The notes under the pieces are model-generated. The model saw only the letters and a program-made list of their open reading frames with translations. It was not told the origin of the DNA and searched no databases. Made by a program: the position numbers and the translations under genes. DNA of 64,000 nucleotides. Origin: Streptomyces sp. LHD-70 (GTDB lineage: Bacteria > Actinomycetota > Actinomycetes > Streptomycetales > Streptomycetaceae). Below, one piece after another: positions 8,762-16,634 of this stretch (within the stretch, counting starts at the first letter, position 1; the number at the start of each line of letters is the position of its first letter). The stretch spans positions 992,001 through 1,056,000 of the forward strand of contig NZ_JAVIFW010000001.1 of NCBI RefSeq assembly GCF_031157275.1. Direction: 5' to 3'.

Positions 8762-9751
8762 TCAGCCCGCGGCAAGCCGACTGAACGTCGCCCGGTACGC
8801 CGACGGCGTGAGCCCCGTGCGCCGGTGCACATGCTGGCGCAGGGAGTCCGCCGTGCCGAGACCACAGGCACGGGCAACCTGCTCCATCGGCAGCGCCGTC
8901 GTCTCCAGCAACTCCTTCGCCCGCTCGATCCGCTGATGCAGCAGCCACTGCAGCGGACTCACCCCCGTCTCCGCGTGAAAGCGCCGGCTCAGCGTCCGCA
9001 CGCTGACCCCCGCATGCCGCGCAAGATCGGCGAGCGTGAGCGTGCGGTCCAGGTTCCGCATCGCCCACCCCCGGGTGTCCTTGCAGACGCTGCCCCGCTC
9101 CGCCGGCAGCGGCGTCTGCGTGAACTGGGTCTGGCCGCCCGGCCGCACCGGCGCGACAAGGGCGAGCCGGGCCACCGTGTTCGCCACCGCGGCCCCGTAG
9201 TCCGTACGGATCATGTGCAGACACAGGTCGATCCCCGCCGCGTACCCCGAGGCCGTCATGACCTGCCCGTCCTGGACGTAGAGCACATCGCCCTGCACGT
9301 CCACCGACGGATAGCGGCGCCGCAGCTCCGCGGCCAGGCCGTGGTACGTCGTCGCCGCGCGCCCTTCAAGGAGCCCCGCCTCGGCGAGCACGAACGCCCC
9401 GCTGCAGATCGACGCGATCCGTTTGCCCGCCACCTCCGCCGCGCGCACCGCCGCCACCACACGCGGGTCCGGCGCGTACCGGCGCCCGGTGCCCGCGACC
9501 ACCACCGTGTCGGCCTCCGCCACGGCGTCCAGGCCGCGCTCCACGCGCAGTTCGAGCCCGCCGGACGTGACGATCGTGCCGGGCTCCGCGGTGCACACGA
9601 CCAGCTCGTAGCCCGGACGCCCGTCCACCTCGACCTTCTCGAAGAGCAGCTCCGGCACGGACAGGTTGAACATCGACACGGGCGAGGGCGCGATCACCGC
9701 GACCCGGTGCGGCAACGGCATGGCCAGAACCTCCGGACGTATGGCATTCAA
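8762..9751 (-). CDS. GlxA-type transcriptional regulator (DJ-1/PfpI + AraC)
   Basis: A 329-residue regulator. The N-terminal DJ-1/PfpI class I amidotransferase-like domain (about 14-190) keeps the nucleophile-elbow cysteine C116 in ASICSGAFVLAEAG. The C-terminal AraC-type double helix-turn-helix (about 225-325) includes LTLADLARHAGVSVRTLSRR and ACGLGTADSLRQH. The start may be ATG at 9751 or the later in-frame ATG at 9721. It is divergent from the MFS exporter gene with about 40 bp between them, so it probably controls that gene. The AdpA-like domain order is common in Streptomyces, but length and context differ from AdpA itself. Confidence 0.9.
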   Translation of the reverse strand: MNAIRPEVLAMPLPHRVAVIAPSPVSMFNLSVPELLFEKVEVDGRPGYELVVCTAEPGTIVTSGGLELRVERGLDAVAEADTVVVAGTGRRYAPDPRVVAAVRAAEVAGKRIASICSGAFVLAEAGLLEGRAATTYHGLAAELRRRYPSVDVQGDVLYVQDGQVMTASGYAAGIDLCLHMIRTDYGAAVANTVARLALVAPVRPGGQTQFTQTPLPAERGSVCKDTRGWAMRNLDRTLTLADLARHAGVSVRTLSRRFHAETGVSPLQWLLHQRIERAKELLETTALPMEQVARACGLGTADSLRQHVHRRTGLTPSAYRATFSRLAAG

Positions 9752-9791
9752 GCCACTACTCTACGCCCGCGAAGATCGACAGGCTGAGCGC

Positions 9792-11213
9792 ATGGCAGTC
9801 ACCACCGATCGGCCCGACCAGTCCGACCCCTCCCAACAGCCCATGCAGCAAAGGCAGTTGGAGCCCGGCCGGACGACGACCTCCCCGGCGCTCACCCTCC
9901 TCGCCGCGCTCCTCGGCTTCGCCCTGATCACCCTGGACGCGTCCATCGTCAACGTCGCGCTCCCCGCCATCGGCGACGCGCTCGGCGGCGGCATGACCGG
10001 CCTGCAGTGGGTGGTCGACGCGTACACCCTCGCCTTCGCCGCCCTGTTGCTGTCCACCGGCGCCTTCTCCGACCGGTACGGGGCCACCCGCGCCTACGGG
10101 ATCGGCATCGCCCTGTTCACGGCCGCGTCCGTGGCCTGCGCACTCGCCCCGAGCCTCGGCCTGCTCATCGGCGCCCGCGTCGTCCAGGGCGTCGCCGCCG
10201 CCGTCGTCCTGCCCGCCTCGCTCTCCCTCGTCCGCCAGGCGTACGCCGACGCCACCGCGCGGGCCCGTGCCGTCGCACTGTGGGCGGCGGGCGGCTCCGT
10301 CGCCATCGCGCTCGGCCCGGTCGCGGGCGGCGCCCTCACCACCGCCTGGGACTGGCGCGGCATCTTCCTCGTCAACCTGCCTCTCGGAGCCGCCGCCCTC
10401 GCCCTCCTGGTCCGCGCCCCACGCACCGAACGTCGCCCCGCACCAAGCCCCCTCGACCTGCCCGGCCAGCTCACCGCCGTCGTCGCCCTGACCGCACTCA
10501 CCTTCGCCGTCATCGAGGGCGGTACGACGGGCCTCGTCTCCGGCGCCGTGGCGCTCGCCGCCGGAGCGCTCTTCCTGTACGTCGAATCGCGTCAACCGCA
10601 CCCGGTCGTCCCGCTCGACCTGTTCCGCGACCGGTCCGTGGCCGTCCTGATGGCCTCGGGCGCCGCGTGCAGCGTCGCGTTCTACGGTGTGACCTTCGTC
10701 TTCAGCCTTTTCTTCCAGCAGGTGCAAGGGCGTTCGGCCCTGGAGGCCGGGCTGATCTTCCTGCCGATGACCGGCCTGATCGCGGTCACCAACGTCGTCG
10801 CGGGCAAGCTGGCCGGACGGTACGGGCCCCGGCTGCCGATGCTCATCGGCCAGGCCCTGGCGAGCCTCGGCTTCCTGCTGGTCCTCCCCGTCGACGCCAC
10901 CACGCCCGCCCCGCACCTCGCCCTCCTCCTCGTGCCGCTCGCCCTCGGCTGCGCGCTGACCATCCCGCCGCTGACGGCCGCGATGATGGAAGCGGTCCCC
11001 GCGGAACGCGCCGGCGTCGCGGCGGGCGTCCTGAACGCCGCCCGCCAGGTCTCGGGCGGCCTCGGCATCGCGACCTTCGGCGCGCTGCTCGCCGAGGATT
11101 TCCTGCCGGGGCTGCGGGTGAGCATGCTGATCAGCGCGGGGTTGCTTGCGCTGACGGGAGTGGGCACGCTTCTTCTCCGCGGGGAGCGTTCAATCCCACC
11201 CGACCGCAAGTGA
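9792..11213 (+). CDS. MFS drug:H+ antiporter, DHA2 (EmrB/QacA) family
   Basis: A 473-residue major facilitator with about fourteen membrane segments. Segment 1 carries LITLDASIVNVALPAIG, the DHA2 motif D1. Motif A appears as GAFSDRYGATRAYGIGIALF and motif C as ALGPVAGGALTTAWDWRGIF. It should export a toxic compound or antibiotic in exchange for protons. The ATG at 9792 is chosen because upstream in-frame codons run back over the divergent regulator. The last 24 bases overlap the 3' end of the convergent P450 gene. The divergent GlxA-type regulator is the likely controller. Confidence 0.92.
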   Translation: MAVTTDRPDQSDPSQQPMQQRQLEPGRTTTSPALTLLAALLGFALITLDASIVNVALPAIGDALGGGMTGLQWVVDAYTLAFAALLLSTGAFSDRYGATRAYGIGIALFTAASVACALAPSLGLLIGARVVQGVAAAVVLPASLSLVRQAYADATARARAVALWAAGGSVAIALGPVAGGALTTAWDWRGIFLVNLPLGAAALALLVRAPRTERRPAPSPLDLPGQLTAVVALTALTFAVIEGGTTGLVSGAVALAAGALFLYVESRQPHPVVPLDLFRDRSVAVLMASGAACSVAFYGVTFVFSLFFQQVQGRSALEAGLIFLPMTGLIAVTNVVAGKLAGRYGPRLPMLIGQALASLGFLLVLPVDATTPAPHLALLLVPLALGCALTIPPLTAAMMEAVPAERAGVAAGVLNAARQVSGGLGIATFGALLAEDFLPGLRVSMLISAGLLALTGVGTLLLRGERSIPPDRK

Positions 11214-12467
11214 CTTGGGCGACCAGTGGATCAGCGACTGCTCCCACTCCACCCCCTCGCCCGCCGCCAGGCGCAGCGACGGAAGGCGGCTGGTCAGCAG
11301 CTCCAGCGTCGTGTGGAGCTGCGTACGGGCCAGGCTCGAGCCCGGGCAGGTGTGCGGGCCGTGGCCGAAGGCCAGGTGGTGGGTGGGCGGCCGGGAGGGG
11401 GCGTACGTGTCCGGGTCCGCGGTCAGGGACGGATCGCGGTTGGCCGCCGCGTACGAGACGAACAGGCTCGCCCCGGACGGGAGTTGAGCGCCCGCGAGCG
11501 TGAGCGGACGGGTCGTGACCCGGAAGAAGCCCTGCACGGGCGACCCCCACCGGGCCGCCTCCTCGACGGCCTCCGGGATCGACTCCGGATGCGCGCACAG
11601 CCGCTCCCACAGCGACCGCTCCGCGAGCAGCCGATGCACCACCGTGCCGATCAGCGCCGTCGTCGTCAGATGGCCCGCGGCCAGCAGGTTCTGCAGGTTG
11701 GACACCACCCGGGCGAGCAGCTCGTCCGACAGCGCGCCCGCGTCCGGCGGGGCGAGCGCGCGGGTCAGCTCCGAGATCAGGTCGTCGCCGGGCCGCTCCC
11801 GCCGCCGCACCACGTGCCGGGCGAGCAGCCGCTGCAGCGCCACCACGTCCCGCGCCGCCCGCACCTGCGCGTCCACCGGCAGCGGCCGGAACAGCAGGGC
11901 CTCCGCCTGACGGCTGCCGCGCAGCGCGACCGCCGTCTCCGCCTCGTCCAGGCCGTAGAGCCGGCAGATCACCTCGGCGGGCAGCGGCCGCGCGTACGCC
12001 TCCATCAGCTCGGCCCCGTCCCGAGCCGTGAACGCGTCGATCAGCGAGCCCGCCCGTGCCGTCACGAACTCCCGCACCGCCGCCACGCGTGCCGCCGAGA
12101 GGCCCCGTACGACCGGAGCGCGCAGCTCCTGATGGGTCTCGCCGTCCGAGGACAGCACCACCGGCCCGCCGCCAGGACCCTCGGCGAGCACCGCGAGCGC
12201 CTCGGGTGCGGGCCTGACGGAGGGCCGCAGCGCACGCGCCGAGGAGAAGTCCTCCGGACTGCGCAGCACCTCCCGCACGTCCTCGTAGCGCGAGACCAGC
12301 CAGGCGTCCCACTCCGGTACGAAGGTGAGGCCTGCGGTGTCGCGGGCGCGGGCGTACAGCGGGTACGGGTCGCGCGCGAGCGTGTCGAGCAGCCCGGCCC
12401 TGTCCTTGCCGTGGTCCCCGTGGTCCCCGTGGTCCCCGTGTTCTTCGTGTTCCCCGTGATCGGTCAT
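11190..12467 (-). CDS. Cytochrome P450 with His-rich N-terminal tail
   Basis: Soluble bacterial P450 of 425 residues. The heme loop FGHGPHTCPGSSLAR gives the thiolate C374, and the K-helix ExxR is E303/R306. In the I helix the usual AGHET reads AGHLT (264-268), so the acidic residue of the proton relay is replaced by leucine at 267. The first 20 residues, MTDHGEHEEHGDHGDHGDHG, form a His/Asp/Gly tail encoded partly by a 9-bp repeat; this could bind metal. The ATG at 12467 is chosen because the frame upstream has no family features. No ferredoxin gene is adjacent. Substrate unknown. It is divergent from a GNAT gene and overlaps the convergent MFS gene by 24 bp. Confidence 0.9.
   Translation of the reverse strand: MTDHGEHEEHGDHGDHGDHGKDRAGLLDTLARDPYPLYARARDTAGLTFVPEWDAWLVSRYEDVREVLRSPEDFSSARALRPSVRPAPEALAVLAEGPGGGPVVLSSDGETHQELRAPVVRGLSAARVAAVREFVTARAGSLIDAFTARDGAELMEAYARPLPAEVICRLYGLDEAETAVALRGSRQAEALLFRPLPVDAQVRAARDVVALQRLLARHVVRRRERPGDDLISELTRALAPPDAGALSDELLARVVSNLQNLLAAGHLTTTALIGTVVHRLLAERSLWERLCAHPESIPEAVEEAARWGSPVQGFFRVTTRPLTLAGAQLPSGASLFVSYAAANRDPSLTADPDTYAPSRPPTHHLAFGHGPHTCPGSSLARTQLHTTLELLTSRLPSLRLAAGEGVEWEQSLIHWSPKSLAVGWD
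12411..12437. repeat. 9-bp tandem repeat (x3) in P450 N-terminus
   Basis: Three perfect copies of GTGGTCCCC (plus strand) encode repeated Gly-Asp-His on the minus strand. The repeat keeps frame, so changes in copy number would lengthen or shorten the His-rich tail only. Confidence 0.85.
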
Positions 12468-12546
12468 CGGGCCATCCTGCTCGGGTCTCCCGCCGGGCGA
12501 CAGAATTGGTTTCGGCCACTGCGCGCCCCTCTGCGAGACTGCGGCC

Positions 12547-13038
12547 ATGCTGACCATCAGAGACGCCGACGAACGGGACTGGGACCGGATCTGGCCGTTC
12601 TGGCAGCGGATCGTGAGCGCGGGCGAGACCTACTCCTGGGACCGGGACACCCCGAAGGACGCCGCCCGGGCCCTCTGGATGCCGCCCGGCGCCCGGGTGT
12701 TCGTGGCCGTCGACGACTCCGACCCCGAGACCGTCCTCGCCTCCGCGTCCGTGAAGCGGAACTACGGCGGACCGGCCGCCCATGTCGCCAACGCCGGGTT
12801 CATGGTCGACCCGGCCCACACCGGCCGCGGCATCGGGCGCCGCCTGGCCGAGCACGTACTCGACGCAGCCGCGAAGGACGGGTACGAGGCGATGGTGTTC
12901 AACGCCGTGGTCGAGACCAACCCGGCGCTCGAGCTGTGGCGCTCCCTCGGCTTCGCCGTCGTCGGCACGATCCCGGAGGCCTTCGAGCACCCCACGCGGG
13001 GGCGGGTCGCGCTGTACGTCATGCACCGCGGGCTGTGA
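12547..13038 (+). CDS. GNAT family N-acetyltransferase
   Basis: A 163-residue acetyltransferase. The acetyl-CoA loop is HTGRGIGRRLAEHVLDAA (motif A), followed by VETNPALELWRSLGF (motif B). It resembles the phosphinothricin/L-amino-acid acetyltransferase type, but substrate cannot be assigned. The last five codons and stop form the first copy of a 29-bp tandem array that continues for three more copies downstream, so the array arose by duplication of this gene's 3' end. It is divergent from the P450 gene with 79 bp between them. Confidence 0.88.
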   Translation: MLTIRDADERDWDRIWPFWQRIVSAGETYSWDRDTPKDAARALWMPPGARVFVAVDDSDPETVLASASVKRNYGGPAAHVANAGFMVDPAHTGRGIGRRLAEHVLDAAAKDGYEAMVFNAVVETNPALELWRSLGFAVVGTIPEAFEHPTRGRVALYVMHRGL

Positions 13039-13137
13039 CGCGGGAAGTCACGCACCGCGGGCTGTGACGCGGGAAGTCATGCACCGCGGGCTGTGACGCG
13101 GGAAGTCACGCACCACCGGCTGTGACGCGGGAATGCG
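13022..13137. repeat. Four-copy 29-bp tandem array containing dyads
   Basis: Four units (13022-13050, 13051-13079, 13080-13108, 13109-13137); the first three are nearly identical and the fourth has drifted. Each unit contains GTGAC-N7-GTCA, extended to a perfect GTGAC..GTCAC where the next unit begins with C, and most contain the palindrome CCGCGG. Unit 1 overlaps the end of the GNAT gene and supplies its stop codon. The array ends about 65 bp before the DsbA-like gene, so it lies where operators or a promoter would be. Confidence 0.9.
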
Positions 13138-13201
13138 TGGCTCCGGTGCCACGTTGACCACTCCGTACCGCCACCCCCGTACGGAGAAGAGAAGCAACAC
13201 C

Positions 13202-13921
13202 ATGCGCGTCGAGATCTGGAGCGACATCGCCTGCCCCTGGTGCTACATCGGGAAGGCCCGGTTCGAGCAGGGCCTCGCGGACTTCGCCCACCGGGACGCC
13301 GTCGAGGTCGTGCACCGCTCCTTCGAGCTCGACCCGAACCGCCCCAAGGGCGACACCGCCCCGGTGATCGACATGCTGGCCCAGAAGTACGGCCGTACCG
13401 TCGACGAGGCCCGCGCCATGGAGCAGCACGTGGCCGAGAACGCCCGTGCCGAGGGCCTCGGCTACCGCACCGAGGGCCGCGACCACGGCAACACCTTCGA
13501 CATCCACCGCCTGCTGCACCTGGCCAGGGCGCGCGGTCGCCAGGACGAGCTGCTCACCCTCGCCTACCGCGCCAACTTCGCCGAGGAGCGCTCCGTCTTC
13601 GACCCCGAGGTGCTGCTCGCCCTCGCCGTCGAGGCCGGGCTCGACGAGGCCGAGGCGCGCGCCGTCCTCGCCGACGGGACGGCGTACGCCGAAGACGTCC
13701 GCGCCGACGAGCGCGAGGCCGCCGAACTCGGCGCCACCGGCGTGCCGTTCTTCGTCCTCGACCGGCGGTACGGCGTCTCCGGCGGCCAGCCCGCCGAGGT
13801 GTTCACCCAGGCCCTGGAGCAGGCGTGGGGCGACCGCGCCCCGCTGACCGCCGTCACTTCCGGCGCAGACAGCTGCGGCCCGGACGGCTGCGAGGTTCCG
13901 CAGGTCAAGGGCGACGTATAA
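13202..13921 (+). CDS. DsbA-family oxidoreductase (FrnE-like)
   Basis: A 239-residue thioredoxin-fold protein of the FrnE branch of the DsbA family. The redox motif CPWCYIG is near residue 12, an all-helical insertion follows, and the cis-Pro loop is in ATGVPFFVLDRRYGVSG. There is no signal peptide, as usual for FrnE, so it acts in the cytoplasm on protein or small-molecule disulfides. A C-terminal SCGPDGC adds a second Cys pair, seen in some actinobacterial members. The ATG at 13202 opens the fold directly and is preceded by GGAGAAGAGAAG. The tandem dyad array lies directly upstream. Confidence 0.9.
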   Translation: MRVEIWSDIACPWCYIGKARFEQGLADFAHRDAVEVVHRSFELDPNRPKGDTAPVIDMLAQKYGRTVDEARAMEQHVAENARAEGLGYRTEGRDHGNTFDIHRLLHLARARGRQDELLTLAYRANFAEERSVFDPEVLLALAVEAGLDEAEARAVLADGTAYAEDVRADEREAAELGATGVPFFVLDRRYGVSGGQPAEVFTQALEQAWGDRAPLTAVTSGADSCGPDGCEVPQVKGDV

Positions 13922-13991
13922 GCACCGCTTGGGGTCACCCCGTAACGACGCGCAATGGACGAGGGGTTGGGCCGCACCGCAGAGTAGGGAC

Positions 13992-15041
13992 ATGGAGAGC
14001 CTCTCGGGTGCGGCCTTCGCACCGCAGACGACGTATCTGAACACCGCGAGCACCGGCCTGCTCCCCGCCGACGGCGTCCGCGCCGTCCAGGACGCCGTCG
14101 CGGCGGTCGCGGCCGGGCGTGCGGGCGACATGTTCGCCGACGTGGAGGCCGCGCGCGCCGCCTTCGCCCGGATCGTCGGTGTCCCGGCGTCCCGCGTGGC
14201 CGCGGGCGACTCCGTCGCCGTCTACACCGGCCTGATCGCCGCGTCCCTGCCCGTGAGCGCCGAAGTCCTGGTAGCCGAGGGTGACTTCAGCTCCCTGGTC
14301 ACCCCCTTCCATGTCCGCGCCGACCTCAAGATCCGCACCGTCCCCCTCGAAGAACTCGCCGAGGCCGTCCGCCCCGGCACCGCCCTCGTCGCGGTCAGCC
14401 TGGCCCAGTCCGCCGACGGCCGCGTCGCCGACCTCGACGCGATCCGCACGGCCGCCCGCGCCCACGGCGCCCGTACGCTCGTCGACGTCTCGCAGTCCGC
14501 GGGCTGGCTGCCGTACGACGCCTCCGGCGACGACTTCACCGTGGCCGTCGGCTTCAAGTGGCTGCTCTGCCCGCGCGGCGTCACCTTCCTCGTCGTGCCC
14601 GAGGACCTCGGCTCGCTCACCCCGTACCTCGCGGGCTGGGTCGCGGGGGAGGTGCCCTTCGACAGCTGCTACGGGCCGGTCCACGCATTCGCCGACTCCG
14701 CCCGCCGGTTCGACGTCAGCCCCAGCCTCCTGTCGTACGTCGGGGCCCGGCACGGCCTCGACCTGATCGAGCGGATCGGCGTCGAGGCGGTCCACGCCCA
14801 CGACACCGCGCTCGCCGACCGGTTCCGGGAAGGGCTCGCCCGGCTCGGCCACGAACCCGTCCACGCGCCCGGTTCCGCGATCGTGTCGGTGCCCGGACTC
14901 GGCCTCCGACAGCCGGAGCTGAGCCGCGCGGGCGTCGAGGTCTCGGACCGCGCGGGCAACCTGCGGGCCGCGTTCCACCTGTACAACTCGGGCGCGGACG
15001 TGGACCGGCTGCTCGACGTGCTCGGCGCGCTCGGCGGCTGA
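13992..15041 (+). CDS. PLP-dependent class V aminotransferase-fold protein
   Basis: A 349-residue member of the cysteine desulfurase/isopenicillin-epimerase branch of class V aminotransferases. YLNTASTGLLP opens the fold. LVDVSQSAGWLP carries the PLP-ring Asp/Gln region, and VGFKWLLCPRGVTFL holds the Schiff-base lysine. It lacks the active-site Cys loop expected of a desulfurase, so a C-S lyase, kynureninase-like or epimerase role is as likely. The ATG at 13992 starts 70 bp after the DsbA-like gene, so a shared transcript is possible. It is convergent with ectD; a strong hairpin separates them. Confidence 0.85.
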   Translation: MESLSGAAFAPQTTYLNTASTGLLPADGVRAVQDAVAAVAAGRAGDMFADVEAARAAFARIVGVPASRVAAGDSVAVYTGLIAASLPVSAEVLVAEGDFSSLVTPFHVRADLKIRTVPLEELAEAVRPGTALVAVSLAQSADGRVADLDAIRTAARAHGARTLVDVSQSAGWLPYDASGDDFTVAVGFKWLLCPRGVTFLVVPEDLGSLTPYLAGWVAGEVPFDSCYGPVHAFADSARRFDVSPSLLSYVGARHGLDLIERIGVEAVHAHDTALADRFREGLARLGHEPVHAPGSAIVSVPGLGLRQPELSRAGVEVSDRAGNLRAAFHLYNSGADVDRLLDVLGALGG

Positions 15042-15094
15042 ACTCCCCTGCCGTATAAGGCGGTTAGCGGCGCCGCCCCTGCCGTATACGACGG

Positions 15095-15127
15095 TTGGCC
15101 CGGCTCCCTCAAGGGGAACCGGGCCAA
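15095..15127. terminator. Bidirectional hairpin between convergent genes
   Basis: TTGGCCCGG (15095-15103) pairs with CCGGGCCAA (15119-15127), and the intervening bases can extend the stem (TCCC with GGGA). It lies between the aminotransferase-fold gene and ectD, which converge. No U tract is present, as is common for Streptomyces terminators. Two diverged direct repeats carrying CCCCTGCCGTATA lie just upstream (about 15045-15095). Confidence 0.7.
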
Positions 15128-15158
15128 GCGTCACATCACGTGGGTCACCGCGAAGGGC

Positions 15159-16058
15159 TCACCGTACCGGGGTGAAGTCCCTGGCGCCGATGTACTCGGG
15201 GCGCCGGATGGGTGCCGCGAAGGGTTCCTGCGCGGTGTTCTCCACACTGTTGAAGACGAAGAACACATTGCTTCGCGGGAAGGGAGTGATGTTGTCCCCA
15301 CTGCCGTGCATGGTGTTGCAGTCGAACAGCACTGCCGAACCGGCGCTGCCGACCCACTGGGCGATCCCGTGCTCGTCCGAGAGCTTCGTCAGCGCCTCGT
15401 CGGAGGGGATGCCCGCGTCCTGCATCTGCAGGGAACGCTTGTAGTTGTCCTTCGGAGTGGCGCCCTCGCAGCCGAGGAAGGTGCGGTGCGAACCCGGCAC
15501 GAGGAGCAGGCTGCCGTTGTACGCGTAGTTCTCGGTGAGGGCGATGGACACGGACACGGTCCGCATGTTCGCGAGGCCGTCCTCCGCGTGCCACGTCTCG
15601 AAGTCGGAGTGCCAGTAGAAGCCGGAGGCGCCGAAGCCGGGCTTCACATTGATCCGTGACTGATGGATGTAGACGTCCGAACCCAGGATCTGCCGGGCCC
15701 GTCCGACGACGCGCGGGTCCGCCGCCAGCTTGGCGAAGACCTCGCTGATCTTGTGCACCTCGAAGAGGGAACGGATCTCGCCCGAGCTCTTCTCCACGAT
15801 GGAGCGCTCGTCGGCACGCATGGCGGGGTCCTGGGTCAGACGGTTCAACTCCGCCTGGTAGACCCCCACCTCGTCCCCGGAGACCAGCTCGTCGACCTGG
15901 ATGAAACCGTCCCGGTCGAACGCCGACAGCTCCGCGGCCGCGAACGGCCCCTCCGTACCCGGCTCGGACCAGATGACTGGGTCCTCGCGCTCGGTGAGCA
16001 CCTCGGCGATGCCTCGGGTCGGGTACAGGTCTGCGGTGCGTTCGGGTGCGGTGGTCAT
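15159..16058 (-). CDS. ectD: Ectoine hydroxylase
   Basis: A 299-residue Fe(II)/2-oxoglutarate dioxygenase that converts ectoine to 5-hydroxyectoine. The iron facial triad is H150 and D152 in FYWHSDFETWH and H251 in CNTMHGSGDN. The EctD signature stretch from FYWHSDFETWH to the adjacent NMRTVSVSIALT is intact, and length matches the family. It is the last gene of ectABCD. A 20-bp perfect hairpin separates it from ectC, so its expression may be tuned separately from ectoine synthesis. Confidence 0.97.
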   Translation of the reverse strand: MTTAPERTADLYPTRGIAEVLTEREDPVIWSEPGTEGPFAAAELSAFDRDGFIQVDELVSGDEVGVYQAELNRLTQDPAMRADERSIVEKSSGEIRSLFEVHKISEVFAKLAADPRVVGRARQILGSDVYIHQSRINVKPGFGASGFYWHSDFETWHAEDGLANMRTVSVSIALTENYAYNGSLLLVPGSHRTFLGCEGATPKDNYKRSLQMQDAGIPSDEALTKLSDEHGIAQWVGSAGSAVLFDCNTMHGSGDNITPFPRSNVFFVFNSVENTAQEPFAAPIRRPEYIGARDFTPVR

Positions 16059-16102
16059 GGTGTTGCCTGCCTCTCCTCTCGTACGGCCCTGTTCGGGATG
16101 TA

Positions 16103-16147
16103 CCCGGCCGCCGCACCCCGCCCCCGAGGCGGGGTGCGGCGGCCGGG
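16103..16147 (-). terminator. 20-bp perfect hairpin between ectC and ectD
   Basis: Arms 16103-16122 and 16128-16147 are perfectly complementary over 20 bp with a 5-base loop. On the ect transcript this lies 29 nt after ectC and 44 nt before ectD. It could be a partial terminator, an RNA 3'-end stabiliser for ectABC, or both. No U tract follows. Confidence 0.75.
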
Positions 16148-16176
16148 AGTCAAGGGGGGCTGCTCAAGCCCTGATG

Positions 16177-16581
16177 TCAGCCCACGTCCGGCTCGGTGAG
16201 CAGCGGGTACACGCCGTTCTCGTCGTGGTCCTCGCGGCCCGTTACCGGCGGGTTGAACACACAGATGCAGTGGAAGTCCTCCTTGATACGCATCGTGTGC
16301 TTCTCGTGCCCGTTCAGCAAGTACATGGTGCCGGGCGTAATGGTGTATTTCTCGCCGGTCGTGTCGTCGGTCAGCTCCGCCTCGCCCTGGGTGCACACGA
16401 CGGCCTCGATGTGGTTGGCGTACCACATGGACGTCTCGGTGCCCGCGTAGAGGATGGTCTCGTGCAGCGAGAAGCCGACGCGCTCCTTGGCGAGCACGAT
16501 GCGCTTGCTCTCCCAGGTGCCGGAGGCGGACTTGACGTGCCGGTCGGTGCCTTCAATGTCCTTGAACGAACGGACGATCAC
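16177..16581 (-). CDS. ectC: L-ectoine synthase
   Basis: A 134-residue cupin that cyclises N-gamma-acetyl-L-2,4-diaminobutyrate to ectoine. Typical EctC features are the start [16 protein letters not shown], the substrate/iron region in [18 protein letters not shown] and the second cupin strand with [12 protein letters not shown]. Length matches the family (about 130). It lies 53 nt after ectB in the same transcript. Confidence 0.97.
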   Translation of the reverse strand: MIVRSFKDIEGTDRHVKSASGTWESKRIVLAKERVGFSLHETILYAGTETSMWYANHIEAVVCTQGEAELTDDTTGEKYTITPGTMYLLNGHEKHTMRIKEDFHCICVFNPPVTGREDHDENGVYPLLTEPDVG

Positions 16582-16634
16582 GGTGAGTTGGTTCCTTTTC
16601 TCTTACGTACGTACAGCTGGGGGAGGGGCGCCGC

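Noticed and set aside
13022..13137. CRISPR array
   Set aside because: The 29-bp units are directly adjacent with no spacers, and there are no cas genes.
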